From contig JAFZOA010000204.1 in NCBI GenBank assembly GCA_017550775.1, forward strand, positions 1 to 7,250: a stretch of DNA of 7,250 bases, in the 5' to 3' direction. The position numbers and the translations under genes were made by a program. The stretch comes from Ruminiclostridium sp. Lineage in GTDB: Bacteria > Bacillota_A > Clostridia > Oscillospirales > Ruminococcaceae. This document shows positions 1 to 5,257 of this stretch, piece after piece (within the stretch, counting starts at the first letter, position 1; every line of letters begins with the position of its first letter). Below the pieces are notes generated by a model that worked only from the letters and a program-made list of their open reading frames with translations, had not been told where the DNA came from and made no database searches.

Positions 1-687
1 ATGATCTATGTAATGTCCGACATTCACGGAATGTATGAAAAATATGTAAAAATGCTGGAGCTTATCGAATTTTCAGAAGACGATGATATGTATATTATCG
101 GAGATGTTGTAGATAGGGGTGAGCAGTCTGCCGAGATACTTCTTGATATGATGAAGCGCCCGAATGTGTTTCCGATAGTCGGCAACCACGAATTGATGAC
201 TATGAACGTACTCGATATTATGTTCAACGGGGAAAGCGAGGATCAGCCCGCGAGTTTTGAGGAAATGATGACAAACTGGTTTGAAAACGGCGGTGCTCAG
301 ACATTGAACAGCATATCGAAACTATCGGAAGCACAGCGTCTCAATGTTCTGGACTATCTGTCCGATTTCACCGAATATGAGACTGTAGATGCAGGCGATA
401 AGTCCTTTATAATGGTACACGCGGGATTTGACAACTTCCGGCCGGAGCGCAGGCTTTCCGATTATTCGGTCGGGGAGCTCGTGTGGCATCAACCAGATCC
501 GGAATTCAGATATTTTGAAGACGAGAGCATTTATGTCATATCGGGGCATACACCAACGTTAGCTTTTACCGGCGAACCACGCATAATTCACAAGAACGGC
601 AATATCCTCATCGACTGCGGCGCCTGCTTTGAAGGCGGGCGGCTTGCCTGTCTGTGCCTTGATACTATGGAAGAATTCTATGTTTAG
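1..687 (+). CDS. Metallophosphoesterase, PPP-type protein phosphatase / Ap4A hydrolase-like
   Basis: A complete 228-aa calcineurin-like metallophosphoesterase, probably cytoplasmic, that hydrolyses phosphoesters with a two-metal centre. The full set of PPP-family motifs is visible: SDIHG (metal ligands D7, H9), GDVVDRG (D35, D38, R39), GNHE (61-64), VHAG (H140) and SGHTP (H183), and it ends in the usual beta-sheet signature (LIDCGACFEGGRLACL, about 203-218). Length and motif order match bacterial Ser/Thr phosphatases of the PrpE/PrpA type and symmetrical Ap4A hydrolases; the motifs alone do not decide between protein phosphate and dinucleotide tetraphosphate as substrate. The window opens exactly on the ATG, and MIYVMSDIHG is a typical family N-terminus, so the gene looks complete, but its promoter and ribosome site lie outside. 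It is followed by decayed genes on the same strand and no terminator until 1527. Confidence 0.93.
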   Translation: MIYVMSDIHGMYEKYVKMLELIEFSEDDDMYIIGDVVDRGEQSAEILLDMMKRPNVFPIVGNHELMTMNVLDIMFNGESEDQPASFEEMMTNWFENGGAQTLNSISKLSEAQRLNVLDYLSDFTEYETVDAGDKSFIMVHAGFDNFRPERRLSDYSVGELVWHQPDPEFRYFEDESIYVISGHTPTLAFTGEPRIIHKNGNILIDCGACFEGGRLACLCLDTMEEFYV

Positions 688-735
688 AAAAGATGCGCGC
701 TGTTATAAGGAAAGAAAGACAAACCCGGTCAAGCG

Positions 736-767
736 TTAAGGAGGATATATCAGATATGGGAACATAA
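736..767 (+). repeat. Short direct repeat, copy A
   Basis: 26 of 32 bases match 1432-1463 without gaps. The similarity lies in the same reading frame as the coding remnant there, and includes TAA here against CAA in the other copy. Confidence 0.5.
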
Positions 768-904
768 AACCTAAATGAATATTATCGTAAAATATACGCT
801 GTTGTTGAACGTATGTTAATCGAAATGACCGGAGAACAGATGTAACATTCCGTGACATACAGTTCGAGATACGCAAACCCGAATATGAAAGTGAGGAAAA
901 ATAA
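756..904 (+). pseudogene. Decayed small gene with nonsense codon and frameshift
   Basis: Remnant of a gene of about 45-50 codons, not recognised. A strong ribosome site (AAGGAGG, 738-744) precedes ATG 756, but the frame reads Met-Gly-Thr and then TAA at 765. Past that stop the same frame is protein-like (NLNEYYRKIYAVVERML...MTGEQ) to another stop at 840. It continues one frame over as VTFRDIQFEIRKPEYESEEK and ends at TAA 902-904. The junction near 840 fits loss of one nucleotide. The stop at 765 aligns with CAA (Gln) in a related stretch at 1461, so a C-to-T change is likely. Its stop overlaps the ATG of the next remnant (TAATG), the usual sign of translational coupling in an intact operon. 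Sequencing error is the alternative to real decay, though a nonsense substitution fits it less well. Confidence 0.55.
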
Positions 905-1423
905 TGTACACAATAGTCATATGCAATCAAAACGGTATAGACCATATGATTGCAAAGCGTAAGAAAAACGACGCAAAGTCGAACTCATTACAGAAATAAT
1001 CTATGCCATACGGACCGCCGAAAGCAAAGGCATTGATATAAAATTCAACAAACTCAAAAAACCCGAACCCAAGTCAGATAACATTTCGCCTGATATTGTA
1101 ATCACAGAAGAAGAAGAAAGCCTTTATAATATCCACATAGACAGTGAATACTATAAAGACGAACCTGTCAGAGAAACTGTCGATGACAAATATTTCAGAA
1201 CAGACTGTCTCAGTTATTTTTCAAAAAAATCGGCACAAGTGAACCGGAAGAAATAGCCAAGTATCATGCTCTCGATTTTTTCAAATGGATAGACAATATC
1301 AAAGGCTGTCATACAAGTCCCGAAAATATACGAATCAGTGGAGCCAGAGCCAAATCCACAAAGTTCATTGAAATAACCACATGGGACCTCAAAGATAAAG
1401 AACCGGACTCCGAAATTGAATAA
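904..1423 (+). pseudogene. Decayed gene (~173 codons) split by two -1 frameshifts
   Basis: Three open segments in successive frames join into one plausible protein of about 173 residues, of unknown family. Segment 1 starts at ATG 904 (GAGGA ribosome site just upstream) and reads MYTIVICNQNGIDHMIAKR. Segment 2 runs from about 963 to a stop at 1254 (VELITEIIYAIRTAESKG...). Segment 3 runs from about 1222 to TAA 1421-1423 (IGTSEPEEIAKYHALDFFKW...). Both junctions fall in homopolymers: A5 at 964-968, and T5/C/A7 at 1217-1229. Restoring one base in each gives an uninterrupted frame. The product would be soluble, charged, rich in Lys and Glu, with no membrane segment or known catalytic motif. No intact copy is present in the window. 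Real inactivation and homopolymer miscalls are both possible. Confidence 0.6.
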
Positions 1424-1431
1424 AGAAAGTA

Positions 1432-1463
1432 TTATGGAGGACTTATCAGATATAGAAACACAA
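1432..1463 (+). repeat. Short direct repeat, copy B
   Basis: Partner of 736-767, offset by exactly 696 bases. Here the frame is open (ATG-GAG-GAC...ACA-CAA), whereas copy A has AAG in place of this ATG and a stop in place of CAA. Confidence 0.5.
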
Positions 1464-1526
1464 GTGGACGATACTATGAACGAAAGCTACACAGAGCTTC
1501 CGCTCTGCGCCGGTCTTACGGGCTTT
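1434..1526 (+). pseudogene. Truncated gene start running into a terminator
   Basis: ATG 1434 opens a frame reading MEDLSDIETQVDDTMNESYTELPL, whose first codons resemble the frame at 738-767 (KEDISDMGT-stop). Differences between the two are mostly synonymous or conservative. After about 20 codons the sequence becomes the GC-rich stem of the terminator at 1527-1556. The open frame formally continues to 1667 but there overlaps the opposite-strand gene ending at 1564, so the later part is not believed. It is most likely a leftover 5' end of a gene related to the remnant at 756-904, or the displaced tail of the decayed operon. Function unknown. Confidence 0.35.
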
Positions 1527-1556
1527 GCTCCGCCGCTTTTACAGCGGAGCCTTTTT
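1527..1556 (+). terminator. Rho-independent terminator of the plus-strand unit
   Basis: Stem GCTCCGC (1527-1533) pairs with GCGGAGC (1544-1550) around a 10-nt loop and is followed by CTTTTT (1551-1556). The T-run is on the plus-strand side only. It would end transcription of the phosphatase and decayed genes just before the convergent minus-strand gene. Confidence 0.75.
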
Positions 1557-1563
1557 GATATTT

Positions 1564-2505
1564 TTAGTCGCTTACGATATAGCGGATTCGGTCTTCACCA
1601 CGGTCTTCGTCGTCTACATAATACGGTGTTGTTTTCATTTCACCGTTTATCATACGACCACGCATAGGTCTGTTATTTCTTAAGCTGTCTATCATCGTGG
1701 GACCTTCAACGGTTATTTCTTTATCGAATATAACAGCAGGCAGGTATACGCCGATTTCATTTTTGATTTTGAGTTCACGTGTGTCATCCTGTAAGATAAA
1801 TGTCGGGTGATACATGTAATTACGTGCTTCGGGAATTTCGACAAACCAATATGTCTTACCATGACCCCAGAGCGGACATTTTTCAGATATCGGCATTTCA
1901 CCGTTGCTTTCTTCGAATAACTTTTTGAATAAACCGGGTACATCTACGTTAGGACCAAATTCGTTATTTTCGAACATACGGTAGATATTCACAATAAATG
2001 TACCATATTGTTTTGAAAATTTGTTTATTGCGGGTACTATCAGGTTTTCTGTAATAAGTTTCTTTGGTATGGGTACGTAAGATTTTGGAAATACTATATC
2101 ATACCAGCTGTCTTCGTCGGTATTGTATCCCATCTGTTTGTCTTTTGCGTCAGGGTCTGTGAATAATTCGTAAACGGTTTTCCTGTATGGTCTGAGAACA
2201 ATAGGTACAAAGATGAGTGCGTCGTCTTTTTCGTATACAGGTCCGATATATAAATCCGTTACATAAGGCGGAAATATATTCGGGAATTTGTCAGAGAGTT
2301 CCTGCAGATAATCCTGTGCAATATTTACAACGTACGTCTGAACTCTTCCGTCAGGCTTATAATGCATTTCGTTGAAGACCCAACCCCACGGATTTATCGG
2401 GTTTAATGTATCTAAAAATGCACTCTGTTGTTCCGGATTGTTGTCAAGTGATTTTACTTTTTCGCGAATTGTGTTCTGCTTGTCAAGAAATTCTTTTTCG
2501 GTCAT
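1564..2505 (-). CDS. Hypothetical protein, 313 aa
   Basis: I do not recognise this family. The product is a soluble, probably cytoplasmic 313-aa protein with no signal peptide or membrane segment. It is rich in aromatic residues and prolines (for example NPWGWVFNEM at 38-47, PLWGHGKTYWF at 211-221), with a charged helical N-terminus (1-35) and an acidic Arg/Asp tail (DDEDRGEDRIR, 298-308). No classical catalytic motif stands out. The start at 2505 is supported by AAAGGA about 7 bases upstream and by a near-consensus promoter at 2533-2561, so the gene appears to be a single transcription unit. Its codons end mostly in A or T, unlike the GC-ending codons of the 355- and 397-aa genes upstream, hinting at a different origin. 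It converges on the plus-strand terminator at 1527-1556; no minus-strand terminator is seen after its stop. Confidence 0.85.
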   Translation of the reverse strand: MTEKEFLDKQNTIREKVKSLDNNPEQQSAFLDTLNPINPWGWVFNEMHYKPDGRVQTYVVNIAQDYLQELSDKFPNIFPPYVTDLYIGPVYEKDDALIFVPIVLRPYRKTVYELFTDPDAKDKQMGYNTDEDSWYDIVFPKSYVPIPKKLITENLIVPAINKFSKQYGTFIVNIYRMFENNEFGPNVDVPGLFKKLFEESNGEMPISEKCPLWGHGKTYWFVEIPEARNYMYHPTFILQDDTRELKIKNEIGVYLPAVIFDKEITVEGPTMIDSLRNNRPMRGRMINGEMKTTPYYVDDEDRGEDRIRYIVSD

Positions 2506-2532
2506 AATTTTGTCCTTTCTTTATTATGCTTT

Positions 2533-2561
2533 AGTATAGCATATTTTTGTTGAAATATCAA
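2533..2561 (-). promoter_or_regulatory. Sigma-A-type promoter for the 313-aa gene
   Basis: On the minus strand: TTGATA (2561-2556), a 17-base spacer, then TATACT (2538-2533). Transcription should start near 2526, giving a leader of about 20 nt that contains the AAAGGA ribosome site. Confidence 0.8.
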
Positions 2562-2572
2562 GTATGATATTC

Positions 2573-2836
2573 TTATTGTTTGTTGTTTTTCTGTCGGTTT
2601 TCTATTCTTATAGCTGCCTTGATGTTCTCCATACCATAACCGAAAATCTTATAGAGACCTATGCAAGCAACCATTGCTACCAGATATATTATCATGATAA
2701 TCGGGTCGCCGTCCCAGATGTGTCCGTCGCCGCCTGCCATAACCGCCATAACGCCACAAAATATACCGCCTAACATTGCTGCCTTCTGCATGAGCCAGAG
2801 GATAAAATAGTAAACTTCTTTCATAAATTGTAACAT
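2573..2836 (-). CDS. Small two-helix membrane protein (start uncertain)
   Basis: A small inner-membrane protein of unknown function. One hydrophobic segment covers about residues 8-34 (VYYFILWLMQ...MAVMAGG) and a second about 46-65 (IIMIIYLVAMVACIGLYKIF), separated by a polar loop GDGHIWDGDP. A basic, Asn/Lys-rich tail ends in NRQKNNKQ. Coordinates give the longest frame (87 aa). Neither ATG 2836 nor ATG 2824 has a ribosome site, and both lie on or immediately after the -10 box of a strong promoter (2827-2855) whose start point should be near 2820. ATG 2776 has AGAAGG five bases upstream and would give a 67-aa protein, the same size as the other small membrane proteins here, but with a shortened first helix. 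ATG 2791 is intermediate. The next gene downstream (1564-2505) has its own promoter. Confidence 0.7.
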   Translation of the reverse strand: MLQFMKEVYYFILWLMQKAAMLGGIFCGVMAVMAGGDGHIWDGDPIIMIIYLVAMVACIGLYKIFGYGMENIKAAIRIENRQKNNKQ

Positions 2837-2855
2837 TTCATACCATAAATGTCAA
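2827..2855 (-). promoter_or_regulatory. Near-consensus promoter overlapping the 5' end of the small membrane-protein frame
   Basis: On the minus strand: TTGACA (2855-2850), 17 bases, TACAAT (2832-2827). The predicted start point near 2820 lies inside the longest open frame, which bears on where translation begins. Confidence 0.7.
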
Positions 2856-2912
2856 TCCCATCTATCCATATAATTATACAGATAAACGGGATCGTTACTC
2901 TTTCATCTCCCT

Positions 2913-2945
2913 GCTGCCGGGATATGCCGGCAGCTATTGTTTTTT
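2913..2945. terminator. GC-rich hairpin after the 77-aa gene, T-run on the plus side
   Basis: An 8-bp perfect stem GCTGCCGG (2913-2920) / CCGGCAGC (2927-2934) with loop GATATG. Its outermost base is the last base of the stop codon of the minus-strand gene. The T-run (2940-2945) follows on the plus strand, so by the usual rule it terminates plus-strand transcripts. In minus-strand mRNA it is a 3' stem without a U-tract. Confidence 0.5.
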
Positions 2946-3167
2946 CGCGCCGGAGAAATAATCACCGACGGCTTTGTCGATGTGATCGGTGACCGCGTTG
3001 GGGTCATCCAGCAGCTCGCCGAGCGATATCCGACGGTTTACCACAATATCGTCGAGGATATCATGCGCTATACGGTCGAGCTCCTCCGCAGAAAAGTCCG
3101 GGAAGAGCCCAGCATCTTCGTCGTAAGTGCCGCTTTCCGGCTGCATTCTTTTTTCGTTTTCGTTCAT
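2934..3167 (-). CDS. Small acidic hypothetical protein, 77 aa
   Basis: Unrecognised 77-aa soluble protein, strongly acidic and predicted mostly helical: a disordered Glu/Asp/Gly N-terminus (1-24), then an amphipathic helical region (FSAEELDRIAHDILDDIV, 25-42) and a second one (GELLDDPNAVTDHIDKAVGDYF, about 50-71). There is no signal or membrane segment. The start at 3167 has a G-rich ribosome site (AAAGGGGG) about 8-10 bases upstream. It follows the 67-aa membrane protein gene by 46 bases with no terminator or clear promoter between, so it is probably cotranscribed with cassette copy 1 and under its palindrome-bearing promoters. Copy 2 of the cassette has no equivalent gene after it. A hairpin begins at its stop codon. 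Confidence 0.75.
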   Translation of the reverse strand: MNENEKRMQPESGTYDEDAGLFPDFSAEELDRIAHDILDDIVVNRRISLGELLDDPNAVTDHIDKAVGDYFSGAKKQ

Positions 3168-3213
3168 GGTATCATCCCCCTTTCTGTATGTATTTTGCTT
3201 ATGTGTGTCGTTA

Positions 3214-3417
3214 TCACCGCTTGAAAAACTTCAGCACAAGTTTGATAAGAAGAAGTATGCCGAATATCGGTCCGAGAATAAGCGGTGTAAAGAGCATGAA
3301 CAGGGAATAAGTCTCGTTATTGATGCCGTCACCGTTGGCGTACAGATATGCGGGAATGCCGTAAAACAACATTGCGAGAATGATTACGATAACGAGCAGT
3401 ACGTTGATAACTTTCAT
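3214..3417 (-). CDS. Two-helix membrane protein of cassette copy 1 (67 aa)
   Basis: A 67-aa inner-membrane protein of unknown family, second gene of the duplicated cassette. Helix 1 spans about residues 5-23 (VLLVIVIILAMLFYG) and helix 2 about 38-59 (LFMLFTPLILGPIFGILLLI). Between them is a short polar loop (ANGDGINNET), and a basic tail (KFFKR) suggests both ends face the cytoplasm. A perfect AAGGAGG lies upstream of ATG 3417. The paralogue at 6406-6609 is identical over the first 24 residues and nearly so in helix 2; the loop and tail have diverged. It has its own promoter (3462-3500) with the cassette palindrome, and can also be reached by readthrough from the 65-aa gene upstream. No transport or enzymatic motif is visible. 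A peptide-like or sensor-associated role is possible but unsupported. Confidence 0.85.
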   Translation of the reverse strand: MKVINVLLVIVIILAMLFYGIPAYLYANGDGINNETYSLFMLFTPLILGPIFGILLLIKLVLKFFKR

Positions 3418-3461
3418 TGTTTTGTCCTCCTTAAAGACGATTGGTTTGTTTCTGTGGTTTT

Positions 3462-3500
3462 ATCATATCACACAGGCTTTGCTTTCCGTAAACTTGACGG
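3462..3500 (-). promoter_or_regulatory. Promoter P2 of cassette copy 1 with palindromic operator
   Basis: On the minus strand: CCGTCAAGTTTACGG (3500-3486), 18 bases, then TATGAT (3467-3462) as part of an extended TGATATGAT box. There is no TTGACA-like -35; the palindrome occupies that place. Predicted start near 3455, giving a 38-nt leader to ATG 3417. Confidence 0.65.
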
Positions 3501-3511
3501 AAGTTTGTCCT

Positions 3512-3537
3512 CCCCCGTCAGATTTCTCTGACAGGGG
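3512..3537 (-). other. Intergenic RNA hairpin of cassette copy 1
   Basis: In minus-strand RNA an 11-bp stem, CCCCUGUCAGA pairing with UCUGACGGGGG (one U-G), is closed by a GAAA tetraloop. It begins 13 bases after the stop of the 65-aa gene and precedes promoter P2. A T-run follows only on the plus strand (3538-3542). The pairing is better in minus-strand RNA, where the plus-strand fold has a C-A mismatch. It may stabilise or attenuate the upstream message. Confidence 0.6.
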
Positions 3538-3549
3538 TTTTTGCGTTTG

Positions 3550-3747
3550 TTACTTTTTCTTTTTTACTTTTGTGATAATAAGACCCATAATGACAATACA
3601 CGTTGCTCCTATGCCGAACATAATGGCAGGTGCAATGAAGCCGTCGGGGTCGCGCATGAAGTTTTCCACGAGGGTCTTACCGAGAAGACCGATGACGATT
3701 ATACCACAACCGCCGAAAGTAAAAAGCTTAGCAAGAAATTTTCCCAT
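3550..3747 (-). CDS. Two-helix membrane protein of cassette copy 1 (65 aa)
   Basis: First gene of the duplicated cassette: a 65-aa inner-membrane protein of unknown family. A short basic N-terminus (MGKFLAK) precedes helix 1 (about 8-28). A polar turn NFMRDPDGF (29-37) then leads into helix 2 (about 38-58) and a KVKKKK tail, predicting both ends in the cytoplasm and the RDPDG turn outside. AAGGAGG lies upstream of ATG 3747. The paralogue at 6742-6939 shares 48 of 65 residues, including an unbroken identical block at residues 20-43 centred on the polar turn, while both helices vary elsewhere. This suggests the turn and its flanks are the functional part. Expression starts from promoter P1 (3938-3976) through a structured leader of about 184 nt. 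Confidence 0.85.
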   Translation of the reverse strand: MGKFLAKLFTFGGCGIIVIGLLGKTLVENFMRDPDGFIAPAIMFGIGATCIVIMGLIITKVKKKK

Positions 3748-3931
3748 AATTTTTGTCCTCCTTAAAGACGATTTTTGATTTGTTTGTTTTTGTTGTTATG
3801 AGCTCCAGCCCGGACGGGCGGCCGGTAATAGCCGGAACTCTTGTGGGTTTCTCGCTCCCTCAAGCGGCGGATCACGTTATTCTTGTCTCGCCCCTGTGAT
3901 CTGAGCGGAAGATTGTTTGTTTTTCACCTCT
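3748..3931 (-). promoter_or_regulatory. Structured 5' leader RNA of cassette copy 1
   Basis: A minus-strand leader from the predicted start near 3931 to ATG 3747. Stem A: GAUCAC (3901-3896) with GUGAUC (3875-3870). Stem B: CUUGAGGG (3864-3857) with CCCACAAG (3847-3840), a 7-bp helix with one A-A mismatch around a 9-nt purine-rich loop. Stem C: AGUUCC (3839-3834) with GGAGCU (3806-3801), enclosing a GCCC-GUCC-GGGC hairpin. A single-stranded A/C-rich stretch of about 30 nt then leads to the ribosome site. It differs at only about five positions from copy 2. It may be a riboswitch, protein-binding leader or small RNA source; no known class was recognised. Confidence 0.5.
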
Positions 3932-3937
3932 GTATGC

Positions 3938-3976
3938 AGTATATCACACCTCGATTATTTTCCGTGAATTTCACGG
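3938..3976 (-). promoter_or_regulatory. Promoter P1 of cassette copy 1 with perfect palindromic operator
   Basis: On the minus strand: CCGTGAAATTCACGG (3976-3962), a perfect 7-1-7 inverted repeat, then 18 bases, then TATACT (3943-3938) in an extended TGATATACT box. The palindrome replaces a recognisable -35. Predicted start near 3931. Confidence 0.7.
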
Positions 3977-3988
3977 CTGCGCAGAGAA

Positions 3989-4046
3989 CAAAAAAACGCC
4001 CGCATGGCACGGATGTCATAAAAAGGTTTTTCCGTGTCTTATGCGG
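3989..4046 (-). terminator. Rho-independent terminator of the 355/397-aa operon
   Basis: In minus-strand RNA, CCGCAU (4046-4041) pairs with AUGCGG (4005-4000) and CACGGA (4036-4031) with UCCGUG (4013-4008), separated by a small internal loop. GCGTTTTTTT follows (T-run 3996-3990). It begins 18 bases after the stop at 4064 and isolates this operon from cassette copy 1. Confidence 0.8.
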
Positions 4047-4063
4047 ACATTTTCTATTAATTA

Positions 4064-5257
4064 TTACTTGCTGTTTCTTTTGGCTCTGAGAGACTCGATG
4101 CCTTTAACGGCATTTATTTCCCGCTGCTCTTTTTCGGCGCTTTGCATTCTTATCCGCTCGCCGGCACTTTTCTTTCTTGCGGCAGCTTCACCCGGGTATT
4201 CAAAATATTTCGAAAACTGTTCATCTATTTTTATCCGACCTCTGTGCTTTGATACGTCAAAATAATTGATATCCTGATATGCGCGGTACGCACTGCCCGC
4301 CGTGTCGCTCCTGATATCATTGAAGCAGACAAAAGCTTCTCTGACCGTGTTAAATCTGCTGTTTGCACTCATTATAGGGAATAATGCATCCGTGCCGGTA
4401 TCGCTGTCCGGTTCCGGAAGATCCGGAGTAAGTCCCATGTCATAAATCTCCATATACATATCATTTGTCACTATCTCGCCGAATGTGACCGTGCATACAT
4501 AACAGGTCTTATCCCGTTTGACATTCGGATCCGGGTCTTCGGACAGCAGATAATCACTTCCTACGATAAAAATGCCCATATCCGAAGACGGATCTATTGC
4601 AAGCGGTACCAAAAGATCCTTTTTTCCGCTTTTTGAGAGATTTAAAAACAGGTCTTCGCACTTTTCTATATATTCATTGCTGTACTCATTGCCCGAAGCC
4701 GTGCTGTCGCCGGAAGCGCCTCCGGTGTGACATATGAATTTATACAGCATAAGTATGTCGTCGGAATAGACGGAGCTTTTCTCGCTTCCGTCGTTTACAG
4801 CGGAATATGTCCGTGTATCATATTTGTTTTTTCCCGCCTCGTCGTTTTCGTTTTTGTTCCACCTTACACCCGCGTTTGAGAAAAAGCTTGCGATCTGATC
4901 GAGGATAAGATTGCGCTCATACTGTTCCTCGGCTTCATCTATATCATTGCTGGTCGCTTTCTTTTTCTTTTTTGCGGGAACAGATTCCGCTGCGGCATTA
5001 TAATCCTCGACCGGGATGATACCGTTTTTATACGCGAGATATGCGCTACGAAGCCTTATGTAATGATCGCAGCGCTTGTTGTTCTCATTCCTGTATGTAT
5101 CGTATGCCTCCGCGCTTCCGGAGTTGGCTTCGGCGCGCTTGTCCTTTGTTTCTTTGATGTACCGGTAAATGAAGCTGCCGCGGACATCGGACCTCTGTTT
5201 CATCTCATAATCGTTTCTGATCTCGCGGTAAAGGTCATTCTTGCTTTTAAATATCAT
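4064..5257 (-). CDS. Hypothetical protein, 397 aa, second gene of operon
   Basis: Not recognised. A 397-aa soluble, probably cytoplasmic protein. Residues 1-90 are charged, Tyr-rich and likely helical. A KKKKK run sits at 96-100, followed by an acidic helix (about 105-127). Residues 135-195 are Ser/Asn/Gly/Asp-rich and probably flexible. The part from about 196 to 350 looks globular (LLVPLAIDPSSDMGIFIVGSDYL at 215-237; CYVCTVTFGEIV at 252-263, with a Cys pair C252/C255). The C-terminus (358-397) is a basic, Ala/Lys/Arg/Glu-rich helix. There is no signal peptide or membrane span. ATG 5257 directly abuts the TAA of the preceding gene, and its ribosome site is the GGGGGGG stretch inside that gene's end, so the two are translationally coupled and probably act together. 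A terminator follows its stop. Confidence 0.85.
   Translation of the reverse strand: MIFKSKNDLYREIRNDYEMKQRSDVRGSFIYRYIKETKDKRAEANSGSAEAYDTYRNENNKRCDHYIRLRSAYLAYKNGIIPVEDYNAAAESVPAKKKKKATSNDIDEAEEQYERNLILDQIASFFSNAGVRWNKNENDEAGKNKYDTRTYSAVNDGSEKSSVYSDDILMLYKFICHTGGASGDSTASGNEYSNEYIEKCEDLFLNLSKSGKKDLLVPLAIDPSSDMGIFIVGSDYLLSEDPDPNVKRDKTCYVCTVTFGEIVTNDMYMEIYDMGLTPDLPEPDSDTGTDALFPIMSANSRFNTVREAFVCFNDIRSDTAGSAYRAYQDINYFDVSKHRGRIKIDEQFSKYFEYPGEAAARKKSAGERIRMQSAEKEQREINAVKGIESLRAKRNSK

Larger units (their letters stand above)
3214..3980 (-). repeat. Duplicated membrane-protein cassette, copy 1
   Basis: About 767 bp holding P1, leader, 65-aa gene, hairpin, P2 and 67-aa gene, matching 6406-7171 in the same orientation at an offset of 3191-3192. 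Similarity stops just outside the P1 palindrome (after CACGGCTGC on the plus strand) and around the 67-aa stop codon. Confidence 0.9.

Noticed and set aside
680..739. A 19-codon frame (MFRKDARCYKERKTNPVKR) overlapping the end of the phosphatase gene.
   Set aside because: It is too short to distinguish from chance and has only a weak GGAAG upstream, no repeat elsewhere in the window and no clear role.
3801..3901. Resemblance of the cassette leader to the ZTP (pfl) riboswitch, from GGGAGC and the CCGCCCGUCCGGGC hairpin.
   Set aside because: The order and spacing of helices do not fit: GGGAGC here is inside the loop side of stem B, and the conserved CCGCCUGGGC loop is not present. The match is probably chance GC-rich similarity.
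3214..3980. Type I toxin-antitoxin loci, because of duplicated small hydrophobic proteins with long leaders.
   Set aside because: The proteins are 65-67 aa with two helices and a conserved polar turn, occur as a two-gene pair, and no antisense RNA promoter was identified over the genes. Not excluded by experiment, but not supported by sequence.
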